This document shows, in pieces, positions 24,101 through 38,149 of a DNA stretch of 64,000 nucleotides. Source of the stretch: Aptenodytes patagonicus (taxonomy: Eukaryota > Chordata > Aves > Sphenisciformes > Spheniscidae); NCBI RefSeq assembly GCF_965638725.1, contig NC_134970.1, positions 5,399,001 through 5,463,000 on the forward strand, in the 5' to 3' direction. How positions within the stretch are numbered: the first letter of the stretch is position 1; every line of letters begins with the position of its first letter. The notes under the pieces were generated by a model that worked only from the letters and a program-made list of their open reading frames with translations, did not search any database and had not been told where the DNA came from. A program made the position numbers and the translations under genes.

Positions 24101-27100
24101 ACGCCACTGACCTGGGTACCGCCGCCTCATCTCCCATAGCCAGGGATCAGCGTGATGCCCAGGTCTCCTCCGCCGTGGCCAAAGGGGCTCGGGGACCCTT
24201 GGGTGCCCGGCAGTGCTGGGGTCGGGGTGGCAGGATGCACTGTCCTGGTCCCGCCGGACGCCTTTGCTGTGGGGCGAGGGGTGAGGGGCTGCTGCTGTCT
24301 CCCCCCATCTCGGGCGGAGGAGGTGGCCGGGCAGGGCTGGGCTGCTGGCAGCAGATGCCAGGCGTGCCCTGGCACACGTGTGGGTGCACCTCACACCCAA
24401 CCCCGGTCCGCAGCGCCGGCGGGATGCTCCCGGCCTCGGTTGCGAGATCCTCTCTTGGCTTATCTGGCTCGCCCTTCTCCCGCCACCCCCAGAAAGCCTG
24501 CACCCTTCCCTGCTCCAAGGAGGAAACTGAGGCACAGGGACGTGCAGGACCGAAGCGCGGACGTGGAGAGGAGCTGCCGTGGGGGGGAGGCCATCGGGCA
24601 GCCAGGGAGGGCTGAGCCTGGCACCAGGGCTGCCTGCACCAAGCATCACCCGTTTGTTGGACCACAGCACCCTCCATCCCAGGGTGCTGCTGCGTTACCC
24701 TAAGCCCCCGGGCTCTCTGCATCTCTCCCATCCAGTGGATGCTGCTGGGGCATTTCTTCTCCCAGGTCTCCATCTCTCCCCCCACCCTTTCCCTGTTCCC
24801 ACAGCCCGGGTCCCTGGGGCGGGATGGCTCCGGGGCGCGATGCCCGCTGCGGCATCGCCCACATTTCCCTGCACTTTGTGCGGTGGTAAATAATGCAAAG
24901 CCCAGAGGGTTTCTCACTGCCATGGGGAGAGAACTCGCGGGATGCTGCTCCCTTCGCCTGCCAGGGCACAGAGGGGAAATGCTGGGTCGGGACCCCGTCG
25001 GCTGTCGGAGCGTGTGTTTACTGTGTCAGAAGGAGAAGCCGTAAATTTGCCTGGTTTAATTGAAAGCTGGTGCTGTGGGTTTGGCTTAATCCGCCCTCCT
25101 CCTCCTCCTCCATTAGATAACGTCTCGCTGAAACCACTTTGCAAACTCACGGCATTCCTGCGTGCTGAGCGCCGGGGCAGCCGGCAGGCCACGGCCACGA
25201 TGGGTGCTCATGTGCTGCGGGGCCGCTTTGCTGCCACCAGCTCTGCTCCTCCGCGCTCATCCTGCCCCAGTCCCAGTCCTGGCTGGGAAGGGGTGCTACA
25301 GCAGTGAAGAGAACTGACCCACTCGTGACACGTAACCTGGATGGCAATGAGATGGGATGGCTGGGGGTGGTGGGATGCAGTGAGGTGCAGGGTTGTGTCC
25401 GGGGGGAGCACCCTGAGGGTCCCCAGGAGTGGATTCAAAGGGCTCAAATTGAAAAGACAAAAAGAAATATTTCAGGTGGGGGGAAATCCGAGCAGCAAAT
25501 GGGTTGGGATGTGCCCAAAAAGAGCTGGGAGGGGGGGAGAAGCAATGGGAACCCTCTTGCCTCCGTGCATCGCATCAGAGGGGTTGGCACTGCTTCCCCT
25601 TGCCCCGGCACAGGGAAATCGAGGCACAGAGCCAGGCAGGGCTTGGGGACCACCCAGGGCCACATTGGGGAGCCCCTTTCTCTTTGGGGTTCTGCTGAAC
25701 TGGTGGCGGAAAAGGAGGAAACCCGCAAGTCGCAGAGAGGCCACTTTGGTGTCATGAATACCCACGTGGGCTCTCCATCACCTGTCCCCATCCTCGCCCA
25801 GGGCCACCCCAGGGGGGACCCTGCTGCCTCCCCCCTGCAGCCGTGGGGCCGAGGACCCCTGGCATCCAGCACGGGAGAAAGTTGGCTTTGCCAGAGGAGT
25901 TCAGGCAGAGGGCAGGGGCGGCGAGGGCTGTCGGGGTGTCCTCCAGCCGCCGCTGACCTGCGAGGAATGCTGTGAGTCACGGGGAAAGCATCCCCACGCC
26001 GCCAGCCCCTCGCCGTGCCTCCCAGCTGGTGACACAGCGTGCCGGGGGACGGCGACTCGAGGCTGCGAGTCCTGCACCCTGGGTTTTGGGGTGAGCCGAG
26101 GGGGTATGGTGCCCCGGGACACCTCCGTTACATCCCACAGAGGTGCCCAGGGGAGATGCAGAGCCCACCCGGAGCGCACATCCAGCTGAGATGCTGGTGC
26201 TGTGGAGGTGACCATCAGCCCGGTGTCTGGGCGCAGGATGGGGCGGGCGGGCCAGGCACAGTCCCCAGCTCCAGAGAGGCCAGACATGAACTCAGCCTCT
26301 CCGAGCGGGGAGAGATGACGTGATGCTGGGAGGTCACTCAGGGCCGGGAAGCTGTCCCAGCCCAGCGCTCCGGGCTCTCCCGCTCAGCCACCTCCGTCCC
26401 CTCTGGCCGGTGGGAGGGAAGGGGGAGAGATGCTCCCTGAGGCGGCTCCCGCTCCGGTCCTTCCCCCGGGGAAGCCGGTGTTTTCGGCTTTATCACCTCG
26501 CCGCAGCTTCATGCCCGGTGTTGGAGAGGAGAGAAAGGTTTTTTTTCCCAGCGGTGCCTTATCGAAGTGCTGAGCCCCGGACGCTGCTTTGTTTCAGGTC
26601 GTGTTGCAAAATTAAAGAGGGAAATGGAGTTTGGGGGAAGAATTGCAAATTCCTGGAAGATTATCTGAGTGCGGCAGCTGCCCCCGGCACAGGGCGGTGG
26701 CATGGGGCCAGGACCCTGCCGGGAGCGAGCATGGAGCGGGAATCCCAGGAGGGGACAAACCCCAGAGCATCCCTCCGTAGGTGAGCACCCAGAGCCCGCC
26801 CGGCTGTGCCCTCGCAGCCTCCACGGCTGGATACATCCTGGACGGGGAGGACCGTGCTATGTTTTTGCAGATATCTCAGCCCTGGGCTTCTCCCGGGCAC
26901 TGGGAGGATACTGGGAGGACTCCGGCTGCAGGTGGGAACGGCTGCAGGGAGGTGCCATGTTGTTGAGTGAGGCACCAGTGCCGGCCGCTTCCTCGAGAGC
27001 AGCCGCTGCTTTTGCTTTCGTGCAATAAAACGCACTGGGTTATTGAAGGGCCAAGCGTGAGACAGCAGGAACCTGTTTTCCACCTCCTGCCTGTCCCCAG

Positions 27101-28800
27101 CACCAGGGCAGGAGACCCAGGAGGTGACAGGGAAGGGGACAGCTGGGCAGCGGCTGGGTGCAGAAGGATGGTGACCTCTAGGGATGACAGTGGCATCACG
27201 AGGGACGTGCGGTCCCCTCCTAGCAGCCAGAGCTCATCTCCCCTGCCCGGGGCATCTCCAGCTCCGAGGTGCCACCCCAAGGGCCACTTCATCATCCCAT
27301 CTCTCCTGTCTTACGCCACTGCTCATCTTCCCAGGAAGAGCAAAGACCCGATGCTCTTGTGACACCTAATGGCAATTACTGTTATCAGACCAAGCGCTCT
27401 CCCAGGAAGGCTTAGCTTGCCACGCAGCCACAGGTCAAGGAATGCTCTGGTACCCGGCCCAGGCTGGTACTGTTGAGCCCGGACAGGGCTGCCGGAGGGG
27501 TTTGGGAGATGGAGATATCAGCCCTGGGAAAGACAAGCCCAGGAGCTGGGTTTTTTTTCCCCCGTTCCTTACGGAGACGCAGGCTGCGACTGTGCTGGTT
27601 GTCCACTCGCCTCCTCCCAGGGTCTCCTGAACCTGCTGGCCACCTCCAACCCCAAACTGAGCGGTGCCTGCAGAGCTGAGAAGAACCAGGCAGGTGTACA
27701 GACAGAAGAAACTCTGACTTTTGCTCTTCAGTCCTCCCCCCACATGAAGGGAGGGGCAGGAGCCTGCCCACAACCACAGCATCAGACATCAGAGAATCCA
27801 CACCAAAGCACCACGGAGCGGCCCCAGCTCCCCAAATCCTGCTGCCGGGGGAACGCCCTGATAAACCCAGCCCCGTCCTTGGGGAGGAGGACATGTCCCC
27901 TCGCATCACGGCACCAAAACCTCAGCCAAGGGCTCGCTGCAAGGTTGCATCAACCGAGTTGGAAAACTCCCGGACTGGCCCCAAATCCAGCACCGAAGGG
28001 GTCAAACCCAGGACCACTGACCCCAGACCCTCCAGCCTCCTGTGCTGGGACACATCCCTTCCTTTTCCCGTTTGCTCAGATCCCACTGCCCGATGGCAGC
28101 GCTCCGGCCGCTTTCCAAACCCACCGTGTCGGGCTCATCCCGACACACGCAGGGACCGGACCCGCAGCCCCCCAGACCCTGTCGGGGTGGTGGAGGCTCC
28201 AAGACCCCCTTCCCACTGATGGCAGAGCAGGATTCTGCCTGCCAAATGCTTTTATTTTTTGCTCGGTGCGTCCAGCCCAGCCCAGGGATCGGCATCCTAA
28301 GGGGCTGCAAGGCCCCTTCCCCCCCCCCCCCCGCCACCTCTTCTGCCAACACGGGGCCGTCCTGGGTGCAAGGGGTGTGGACGATGCAGGGGGAGGCAGC
28401 GGCAGAGGATGGGTTTCGGGGAATTTAGCTACCAGACCACAGCCCACGCTCACCACTACTTCTGTTCCTGGGAAAAGAGGTGACGGGGGACGCGGCGCAG
28501 ACACGAGCAGCACCCATGGGTGGCCCCAGGCAGCGCTGCAGGAGGGATGGGGAAACTGAGGCACGGAGAAGGTATGTGGGCTGCCCATGGGGGACACCGG
28601 CCAGTGTCACTGCAGCTCTCTGAAGGAAACCCAGGTACTGAAGGAGGCAGCCAAGCCCAGGAGCTGACCCTGGAGCTGGGAAAGCATCCTCCAGGCTGGA
28701 CCAGGCTCCGGGGCCTCCTCGCTGCCCCCCCCCCCACGTTTCCATCCACCTTCAGGCCATTTTCCCTTCCTGAAGTGGCTCTTTGCAGGGTGGCTGGCAG
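15121..28800. other. PIM1-FGD2 intergenic region, PIM1-proximal part
   Basis: I found no reading frame resembling a known protein on either strand. Codon-like openness here is a by-product of GC content. The stretch contains AT-rich islands at about 17.37-17.48, 19.14-19.21, 21.91-21.97 and 25.04-25.14 kb. There are STAT-type TTCCWGGAA sites at 21657, 22632 and 26650. AP-1 heptamers occur at 16276, 16577, 17816, 23304 and 25973. A (TG)n run is near 18.95 kb. MIR-like cores occur at 20047, 22794, 23442, 24524 and 28553. Confidence 0.55.
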
Positions 28801-29060
28801 AGGGGGGCACTAGCTTTAAGTGTATTTGATGGATAATTCCTCATTACCTTAATGCATTTGCAAGCTGGGATAATTGATGGATGTTTAACAGGATGCGTTT
28901 CCGACAGTCGGCTGGAGAAATGGACTCCCATTACTCCGCAAACGTTTCTTTTTACCATTGAACTCCTTTGCTGCAATTGATCCTCGCCTTTCCCATCACT
29001 CGCTGCACATTAATAATCCCCAAAGCAGCTGCTTCCCCCTCCTCCAGCTCCTCCTGGCCT
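28801..29060. other. AT-rich non-coding island (candidate conserved element)
   Basis: About 240 bases of balanced, complex, non-repetitive sequence inside a GC-rich domain. It includes GGATAATTCCTCATTACC, GCATTTGCAAG, GATAATTGATGGATG and CACATTAATAATCC. It has stop codons in all frames and no splice-bounded frame. Homeodomain, GATA and octamer-like motifs are present. Function is inferred only from composition. Confidence 0.35.
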
Positions 29061-32000
29061 CGCCGGCTCGACCTGCGATGCCAGAGGCTTTCGCAGGGGT
29101 TTGCAAGCAGATCTGGACATCGCTGCAGGTCTCTGTTTTATAATAAGTAAGATTTCCCCCCCCCAAACTGCGGTCAAACCTGAATAGGAGCAGGGGAAGG
29201 GCATGCCTGAGGTATCACCCAGGTCAATCAGAACGATGCAAGCTGCTTATCCAGGGTGTGGGGGGGGAATTCGGGGTGAAGCGGGGGAGGCGGCCGGTCT
29301 GCTGGGCTGAGCCGAGCCCAAGGGAGAGGTCGCCCTTTGGGGCCCGTATCAGCCCAAGCCAGGCCTGGAGCTGAGCCCTGCTCTGCCCACAGCGCTTTTA
29401 TCTGCGGCTCCCTCTGTTTGGGAAAGGCACCCGGGGGGGGTTATCGGCTCTGCCCGTCCCCTGGCAAAGCCCCATTCCCTCTCGGTGAGGGGTCCCTGCA
29501 TCCCCACACTGCCCAAGCCACCCAGGGGGTCTGGGGTGGAGGGGAGCCGCCGGGGCTCTCCCACCCGCTGCGCTGCTGGCCGGGAGCAACCTGACACTTA
29601 ATTCCCCTGGGGTTTCTGCAATAAAGCCCTTGGCACGGCTGCGGCAAATGGGGCTCCTTCCTCGGCCGGTGTCACCCCAGGCATGGCAGCGTGCCTGCCC
29701 CAAAGCTGGGGTGGACTGAAGCCCCCGTGCCCTTTTCCGGGCTGCCAGGAAGAAGCAGCAGTGCTGGGGGTGTCCCGAGGGGGCTGTTTGGGCTGTTTTT
29801 CCTGTGATGCTGAGCTCTTCCCGTTCCCCATCCTGGTGCATCCCAAACTGAGGTGCTCCCTCGATGCTTCCCCTGCACGCTCAGGCTAACTCTCCTGCCT
29901 GCATCCCTATCCTTGGGCACTCTCACCCCCAAACCTGGATGCGGGGCTCACACTTTCCCCTCCTCCCTCTCCCCAGCAGACCTCAGGTCCTGCACGACCG
30001 TTGCTCACACCCTCACTTCTCCTTTCCAGTTCCCCCCCCTGAGCTGCAGACAAACCTGCAACCTCTTCATGAGCTTTTCTGCTCTCATCCCCCTTACAGC
30101 ACACAGCCACGCACTTCGCCAGGGCAAGAGCCTCCGCTGCCGCTCACGCCATTTACTTGCCATGATCTGACCCTATCCCGCAGCATCCCTGATCCTTCCA
30201 GCCCCTTTTCCCATCCCCATCTTGCCCAGGATGAAGCAGAAGAGCCCTGGCACGGGAGATGAGCCGCCACAGGCCTGGTTTAAGGCAGAATTAGAAAGGA
30301 AAAAGCAAAGTCCAAAGAGGGGAAAATGAGCTGGGGCTGCTCAGGGCTTATATAGCCCTGGGTGGGTGGGGTGAGGGGAACTGGGCCCGATCCAGGCCAG
30401 CTGGGGAGACGGGATGGGGCAGGGCTGTGAGACCCGCAGTCGGGATGGAGGTGGCTGGGATGGAGGGTGGGGAATAGGGGGCCCGGAGGAGATGTTCTTG
30501 CCCCAGGGTGCACTTGGGGGGCCCGAGGGACCAGGTCCCAGGGCATGGACCAACCTCGTGGAGCCCACGCTGCCGGGCTGTGCCAGTGAGAGCAGCAAAA
30601 ACCTCAGTCCCAAACGTGTTGCTGCTGTGGATGAAGCATGAGATTGAGCCCCACGCGCTCCCCAAAATGTGGGCTGCACCCCATGCTCCAGAGCGAATGG
30701 GTCTGGGGGATGCGGCTGTTCCCCCCCAGATCCCTGTACCGGGGAGCAGCCGGCTGCACCCCCCCCATGCCCATTTGCACGGCCCCCTGGGGAGGTGATA
30801 ACCTGCTTTTGGGGGGCTCTGCTTCTTGGGGTCTCCGCTCAGGAGGACCTGGGGGTGAGAGAGGACCCCACAACCCATGTCCACCCTCCTTTATAGGATT
30901 AACACACTCACAGACAGTAAATAACCCTCTGAGAAGGGATGAGCTCCGTGGGCAGAGATGGACGAGACCCCTCTTGCTGCAGACGAGGTGCTGAGCAGGA
31001 GGGGGACGGGGAGGGGACAGCGGGGACCGGGGCTCGTCACCGCTCCCATAAGGCACATCCCAGGGCAGGTGTCTCAACCGGGCTCGTGCCCCAGAAATGC
31101 CCCCATTGATTCTGTAGCTGCCCCACAAACACCCATGGTTGGTACCTGCCCATATGGGGTATTTCCAAGCCAGGACCAGGCTTCACCCTGGGGCAAACCT
31201 GGGGGGTCCCGCCGAGCTGCCAGCCGCGGCTCCGATCCCCTCCTGAACTGCAGAGCCGGTCTTAAATCATCGCGGGAAGGCTGGTAAAAGCCTCGGTGCC
31301 TTCAAGCATGAAATACAAAGCACTCGCCGCCCCCTTTCAGCCTCTTCCCTGAGTGCCCGGCTCACCGCATGAAACCTTTTATATCTCCCCCCCCTCCCCG
31401 TTTTTCCCCGCCAGCCTGGAGAGCGCCGGCGCGCCGCCAGCCCCTCCGCAAGCAGCACAATCCCAAATCGCTCCCTGCCTTTATTATTTAAAAAAAAAAA
31501 AAAAAAAAAAAGGGAGGAAAACCAAGGCTGCGATTTCCTTTCTCGCCTCTGAAATGGCATGGGGGGGGGTGAGGAGGAGGGATGGGAGGCCAAATCCACC
31601 CCATCCCCTGTGTTCACCCCAAAACCAAACGTGCCGAAGGGCTTGATTTTAACGGGAAGGGCTCAGAGAGGCATTTTGCAACGAGGGAGGGAGCGACTGC
31701 AGATGTGCGATGGGGATGTGGAAAGCTCCCCATTGCTTCATCGCTGGATCAGCCTCCGGCAGAGCCGGGACCCGCCGGACCCCAGTGATGCTTCACCCCA
31801 GTAGCATGGGGATGCACGGTCCCACCGCGGTCTGATGGAGCTGGAGCTGGCCAAGGGTGCTGCAGGGTGCTGGGAACATCATCCCCGCGTCCCGGTGGTG
31901 GCGGCGGGGTGGGGACGGCTCCGTGGGGCGATGCCATCGTGGGCAGATGGGGCTGCGGGAGAGCGGGTGGCGCGGGGCTGTCCCCGGGTGCCAGGGGAGG

Positions 32001-35000
32001 ATGCAGATGGCGCAGGGTGGGATGCTGTCGCGCTGCTATCAATCAGCGGCGGCTTTACCGAGCGTGGCAGCGTCTCCGGGGTGTAAATCAGACCTGAACA
32101 AGACAGAGGATTTCTCTGCGAGATCTGGCCTCGCCATCGGCATTTGCTCCGGCGACAGCGTCGCGACGGGGAGACCTTGCGTCCCTGCCGGCTCGGCGAA
32201 GGGCACATGAGGACGTCTGCGTGAGGACGCTGAGCATGCCACTGCTCTGCTATCGGGGGAAAATGGCCCGGGGGAGCCCGAAGAGCACCTCCCGGCAGTC
32301 TGAACCTCTTTTCAGCATCTCCTCTGTTTGCCACCCTTCCGTGTCCCGCTGATGGAGTCCCAGCCAAGCAGGCGTCTCCCCACCCACCGTGGCCCTGCGG
32401 GTCTTTGTGGGGAGCAATAAGGCACCTGCGGTTTCTGCACCGCACCCGCTCCCTTCCCGGAGCAGGGTTTATCTGTGCAACACCAGCGTTTGCTCCCAAG
32501 CCTGCCCCAAAGAGAGACTGGGATGGGGACAGGGGCTCTCTGGGGAGCCCTTGGGTGGCCAGAGGCAGGCTGGCCTCTGCAGGTAGCCTGTCCCCTTGTC
32601 CCCGTCCTGCCTGGGACAGGACAGGGGACGTGGCTGGGGGGGGGTTTCCATTCCTCCCCGTTTTCCTTAGCATCCTTTTGGTGCAGCGTAGCCCCAGGTA
32701 ACACGGTGTCCCTGGTCCCCACGGCTTTGAGGACAAGCCCAGGGAGCTGCTTTCCTTCCCTAAACCCCTCCTTTGGCTGCCGAGACAGAGACCGTTTCCA
32801 TTTTCCCCACATCAGGCAGTATTTCTCCAATTGCAAGAATTTAGGAATCGACTTCGACCGCCTGGAGCCGGCCCCGGTGCGAGCTCGCTGCCGTTTGCGC
32901 TCGAGCTTTTCCTTCCCGTGTGCTTTATTCCCCCTCCCAATGCCGTGGGTGCCCGGTGAGGCCAGTGCTGCCGAATTGCTTCATCTCTTTCCAAACGTTG
33001 CCCGCCTGGAAGCCAGCCCAGCCCTTGAACTGTGCCACGCAGGCATCCCCGTGCCGTGCCGTGCCCGGTCCAAGCATCGCTGGCTTCGCTGCGATTCAGC
33101 TGAAGGCACCGCTCTTTGCCATCACGGTTTCCTCCGCAGGGTTTCACCTTCCTTCTCCTGCCACTTGTCCGTTCTCCCCCAGGTTCCCCCATCGCCCCCA
33201 CGCTCCCTCCTGCCCGTCCTTCAGCTGCTGCCGCAAAGCTGGAGCATTCCCCTGCTCCCGATGAAAGGCGACTGGATCTGCTCCTTCCCTGCCACGGCGG
33301 CGGCTGGGGCAGAGCCTTCGGCGGGGGGAGCGCGGGTGAGCTCCCTGCCTCCTCTCGTGTGAGCATCTTTCATCCCTGCACAAACGTGCTCACATTTAAG
33401 GCGTAATTACCGCGTGAGTCAGCCGTTTCAGCAAACGCCCGACGGCTCCGTCCTCACACGTCCCGATTCCTCCCACAGCTCCCCCCCCATGACCCCCCTC
33501 AGCCCTGGGGATGTGAGCTTGGGGCATCACCACCCGCTGTGGCTTTCGGGCTGGGTTTTGGGGGAAGCAGGGTGGGGGGATGCAGAGCATCGTGTCCCCT
33601 GGGAGATGTTCAACCCCTGGGGACAGTGATGCCGGCGAAGGGGCCGTGGTCCAGCATCCGCCCCATGCATCCCGGGCTGGGGCTGCCAGTGAGCACCCGG
33701 GAGCAGGGGAGGGCTGGGCGGCTGCGATTATTCAATCTGGAGCAACCCTGACCTGCTGACAAAGGCAGAGTTATTTTTAAAAAGCAACCACTCAGCGAAA
33801 TTCGCCTCCGCCGCCCGTCCTGCTGCCGCTGCCCGCCGCCGGGGAGAAATCCGTCCCGGGAAACACGGCTCTTGGATGCTCGAAATGGGGGACAGGAGCG
33901 TGGTCCCTGCCCCGCACCCTCCTGGGCCTCCTCCCCAGGCTCCGCTGGCTTTTTGGGCTGCCGAAACCTCCGCAGAGCGGTGGGAGCGGCGCAACCTGCT
34001 TTCCAGCACCATTTATAGCCCCACGCGTGCGGTGAGCCCAGGGCTCCCGGTGCGGCGGAGGGGAGGGCACCCCGCATGCATCCCCCCTGGGGCTCCCCGA
34101 AGCATCGCCCCGCTCCCTCCACAAGCAGGAGGACGGATCCTGCCCTGCTCAGGGGCCTTTTTTTTTGCAGGATGATGCCCGCGGTGGTGATGGCCACGGT
34201 GCTGGGACCGGACCGGCACGGCAGCAGGATCGCCCAGTCCTTGCCCTTGTGCAGGGTGGGAGGGCAGGACTCCCACCCTCGCTCCCCCCTGCTCGGTCTA
34301 TGGGTCAGGAGCAGCCCTGGCCTCTGCCCGTGCTGGGGGGGGGGGGAGCGGTTTGCCCTCTCCATGCCAAGGCCGGTTGGCATCGGGGAGGGATGCAGTC
34401 AGAGGAGCATCTGGCGTTTGCAGGGGAAGAGCTGGACCCGCTCCAAATTTCCAGGGCCAGAAAGTTGCCCCAAGCCGTGCTCCAGGTCCGAACAAATGCC
34501 CGACTCAAGGGGCCGGCGATGCTTCACCCACAGCCGGGTGAGACCTCGGTGCTCCTACCTTGCAGACCCGCCTTTGCGTCCAAAAAGACTCGGGGGGCGG
34601 GGGGTGTGTGTTTAATTTCCAGTTATGGGGAGGGGTCCGCTCCAAGACTGCCCGGCCGCTGCCTGGCAGAGGTTACGCTCCCCAGCCCTGCTCGCCTTCG
34701 CTCCCCCGAGGCGGCCGCGCTGCCCGGGAGCCCTCCTTCCCTTTTATTGCCACGATGTGAATTAATACCCATTTCCTGAAGCTTTTATGGTTTCCTCCCA
34801 AATGGCTCTTACATCAGGGGGATATTGGGTTACAGCAAATACCAGCAGCGAGGAACAAGCCCAGGCTCTGGCTGCTCCTAAATCCACCGGTGCATTTGAG
34901 CACCGTCAGCCTCCGGTCCTGCTCCCCCCGACCGGTCCCTTCCCTGGAGCCAGACGGATGCTGCCGGCAGCAAATGACCCCCTTGGGATGGTGGGAAACA

Positions 35001-37821
35001 CCGAGGACCCTCTTGAACCTCTGCATGGGGAGAGCGGGGCTGGCTGACCCCCTGGGGCACGGGGATTTGGGGGTGGCCCCTGGTTTCGGGGCGGTTTCGG
35101 GGTGCCTGGTTTGGCTGCCGGGGCTCCTGCCTCCGTCTCGCTCCGAGCGCACGCACACCTCTTGGGCTGGTTACTGTAGAAACTAAATTAGTATGGGGAG
35201 GGAATGCAATCCCAGAGCTAATTAAGGTAATTACAGCTTCACACCAGCTGCTCACGAGGTCCAAGGACCTTCTGTAACTTGTGGAGGGGATCAGCCGCTC
35301 GGGGGGACTTTGAACTCCAGCTCCCGGGGACTACGAGACTTCGGTGGCACTCGGGATGGTCTGTGTCACTCACCACCGAGGGTGACCCCCAGCTGGTGCA
35401 CAGCCCCAGATGTGCCAGCCCCATTGCAGCAGCAGGACCCAGGCTGGGTTTGGGGTCCGCGGTGGGTTTGGGGTCCCTGGGGAGCTGCTTTGGAGGGGGT
35501 TTGGTGCTGGGGGGCCGGCGGGAGGTGCTCCCTGAGCCCAGGGCATTCTGCTAGTGGTTGCACTTTACAGATGCGTCACTTTGGCTCTTCAACCGGGGAC
35601 ACGCTGACCCGGCGGGCAGGGAAACCGCAGCCGGGTCGGGGTCCCCCTCCATCCCACAGGGACCGGCTGGCCAAAGCCGAAGGGTGCAGGACGGGTGCAG
35701 GCAGCAGGGAGGTGGCAGGACCAGGGGCTGTTTGGGAGGGGGGACATGGAGCTGGAAGAGCAGATATCTCCCCCAGGGTCAGATGAACCCACTGGGACCA
35801 GTTAGGCACGCTGAGGACGACAGGGGATGGGGTGACCATGAGGTTTGGCGCGGGGCCACCCCCAGCATCCAGGGGACAGGAGCATCCCTGGGTCTCCTGC
35901 AGCCTCCCGTCAGCCGGCGAAATGTTACTACCTAGCGGGTGCCTTCCCACAAAACATGTTTTTTGGAGCCGATTCCTGGCATCGGCCCCGGGCGGGAGCC
36001 AAGGGAATGCGGCCAAACATGTTTGTGCCGTGGCCGAAACTGCCCAGTGGCCTGGCTGCAGCGCGGAGCCGAGGATGGTGGGGGCTTCGCTGGCCGGGGA
36101 CCCGGCGGGCTGGCGGGGGGCCAGGGCTGGGGACAGAAACACCGTGTGTCGCGGCGGCGGCGGCAGCGGCGTGTCAGCGCCAGGAGCGGGCGGTGATTCA
36201 CCGCTTACCAGCACGCTGATATTTATTACCCAGCTTCGTTACGGGGCCGACATGAAATGTGGTGCAGGGAGGGGGGGGAAATAAACACAGCGCCGGCGCG
36301 GGGGGCGGCAGCGTCCCCCGTGAAACCCGATGGGTTTCCCCATCCTCCCCCCTCCGCTGCTTTCTCCGGCTGGTGGATTTTGATGGAGGAAAATAAACGC
36401 TCGCAAAAATCACTCTCTCTCCCGGCTTGTCCCCGTTTGCCCTGTGCTTTGGCAGCTCCGCCGGGGTGGGCTGGAACGCGGCGAGAACGGGAATGAGGAG
36501 GGAGGGACGGTGGGAGGGGGCTCCCCCGGGATGCTCGGCCCCAACAGGGCGATGGGACCGAACCGGGACCCCTCCTCCTGCACGGGACCCCCTCCTGCAG
36601 CCTGTTCCCTGTGGCCTTGGAGGAAGCTGGTCATGACGTGGAGCTGCCCGAGGTACACGGGCAGGAGAACTGCCCCAGCTCGGTGCATGGATCAGAGGCG
36701 GGAGTGGGGCCCCGTGGGGTGGAGAGGCGGGAGGGAAGGGGGCAGATCCCCTGAGCTGGTCCCCAGAGCTCGTCCCCCACCCCGAGGAGGGTTGTGTGGG
36801 AAAAGAGAGGGAGTCCTGGTCTGGGGCTGGATCCGATGGAGGGGGACGGATCCATCCGCACAGGGCTGATCCCCTCTCCCCCGGCATCGTGGGCAAATGG
36901 GCCCGTCACCTCCCTTCGCCCCCCCCCCAGCAGAGCCCCACCTGTGCCCACCTGTGCCTCAGTTTCCCCGCACGGTCAAGGGGCAGAGGCTGCTCCATCC
37001 CCATTTCCCTGCACGCCTCCATCTGTCCATCTACCCCTCCAGCATCACGGCAAGGACAGGGGCTCCGACCTCCTCCCGCAGCAGCTGGGAAGGGCCGGAG
37101 CGACGCGGGGCCAGCGTGAGCCACCTCCCCGGGTTATTTATAACCACCTCCAAGTGCCGGTGTGCGGCGGCAGCTCCCAGGGATATTTTTAGCCTGCTGC
37201 AGGGAATCACGGCGGCGAGCACTCAGGAGCAGCAGGAGGGAGGGAGGGAGAGGTGCTGCAGCACGAAGCCCTCCCAGCATCCCTGCTCCGAACCCCCCCC
37301 CCCGCCCGGCCTTGCCACCCTCCCTTTTCAGGGAGGACACCCCCCACCCCCGGGATGGCTGCAGGGTCATGCCTGGCCTTGGCACCATTGCATCCCTTAA
37401 TGGCCTGCTGGGACCCGAGGGACCGCGTCCCCGTGCCACCCGCTGCCTCCGCGCTCCAAAAAGCCGGACGCGGGCAGCAGGGCTGCACCCCGGCACGGGG
37501 CACCCACCGAGGTGCGGGGTGCCGAGGGGAGGCTGGCGGCGGAGGGGCCGCACGGGCTGCTGCTGTCTTCTCGAGACAGGAAGACATTAGGCGAGCGGCG
37601 CTGTCTGCATCTCTAATCGGCCTCGCTCCCGCCGGCTGCTGCCCGCTCCCCCGCCCAGCGCCGCTGCGGAGGCTGCGGGAAATCCGGGCGAGGGCACCCC
37701 CGGGCATGCGGCTCCGCTCCCCCGCCATGGGTGCTGCCACCGGCCCCACTGCCGTGGCCACCCCTGCACTGGCTGCCCGCTGGGTGGGTGTTCTGCGCCC
37801 TGCAGCACCTGCGTGGCACTG

Positions 37822-37902
37822 CCACATGCACACACGCGTGCGCACACCCATGCACATGCATGTGCACACAGGCGTGCACACACACACACACACGTGTGCA
37901 TC
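37822..37902. repeat. Alternating purine-pyrimidine (CA/TG) tract
   Basis: About 80 bases rich in CACACA, TGCACA and GCGTGC steps, including a (CA)9-type core near 37.88 kb. Alternating purine-pyrimidine DNA of this kind can adopt the Z form. It is a degenerate microsatellite. Confidence 0.8.
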
Positions 37903-38149
37903 ACTGGCGCAGCAAGGAAGGAGCACCCATCATGAGCTCCGGGGACGGAGGTGCCACCCAGGCCCTGCTGAGTGGGGAGGGACCCCTTGTGCCAGCCCCC
38001 CCCCCCCCAGTGCACAGGGATGCCAAATGCACCACAGCTTCACCCGCTGCAACCCCCCCTACACCCAGTGCTGGCAACACCCCCCAATTTTCCAGGCCCC
38101 AAAGCCCACTGCAGCCCGCAGCACCTGCAGAGCACCTGGTGTCGGCTTC

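Noticed and set aside
32475-33362. 295-codon open frame in the intergenic gap
   Set aside because: No domain, no start context or splice evidence; typical of GC-rich intergenic sequence.
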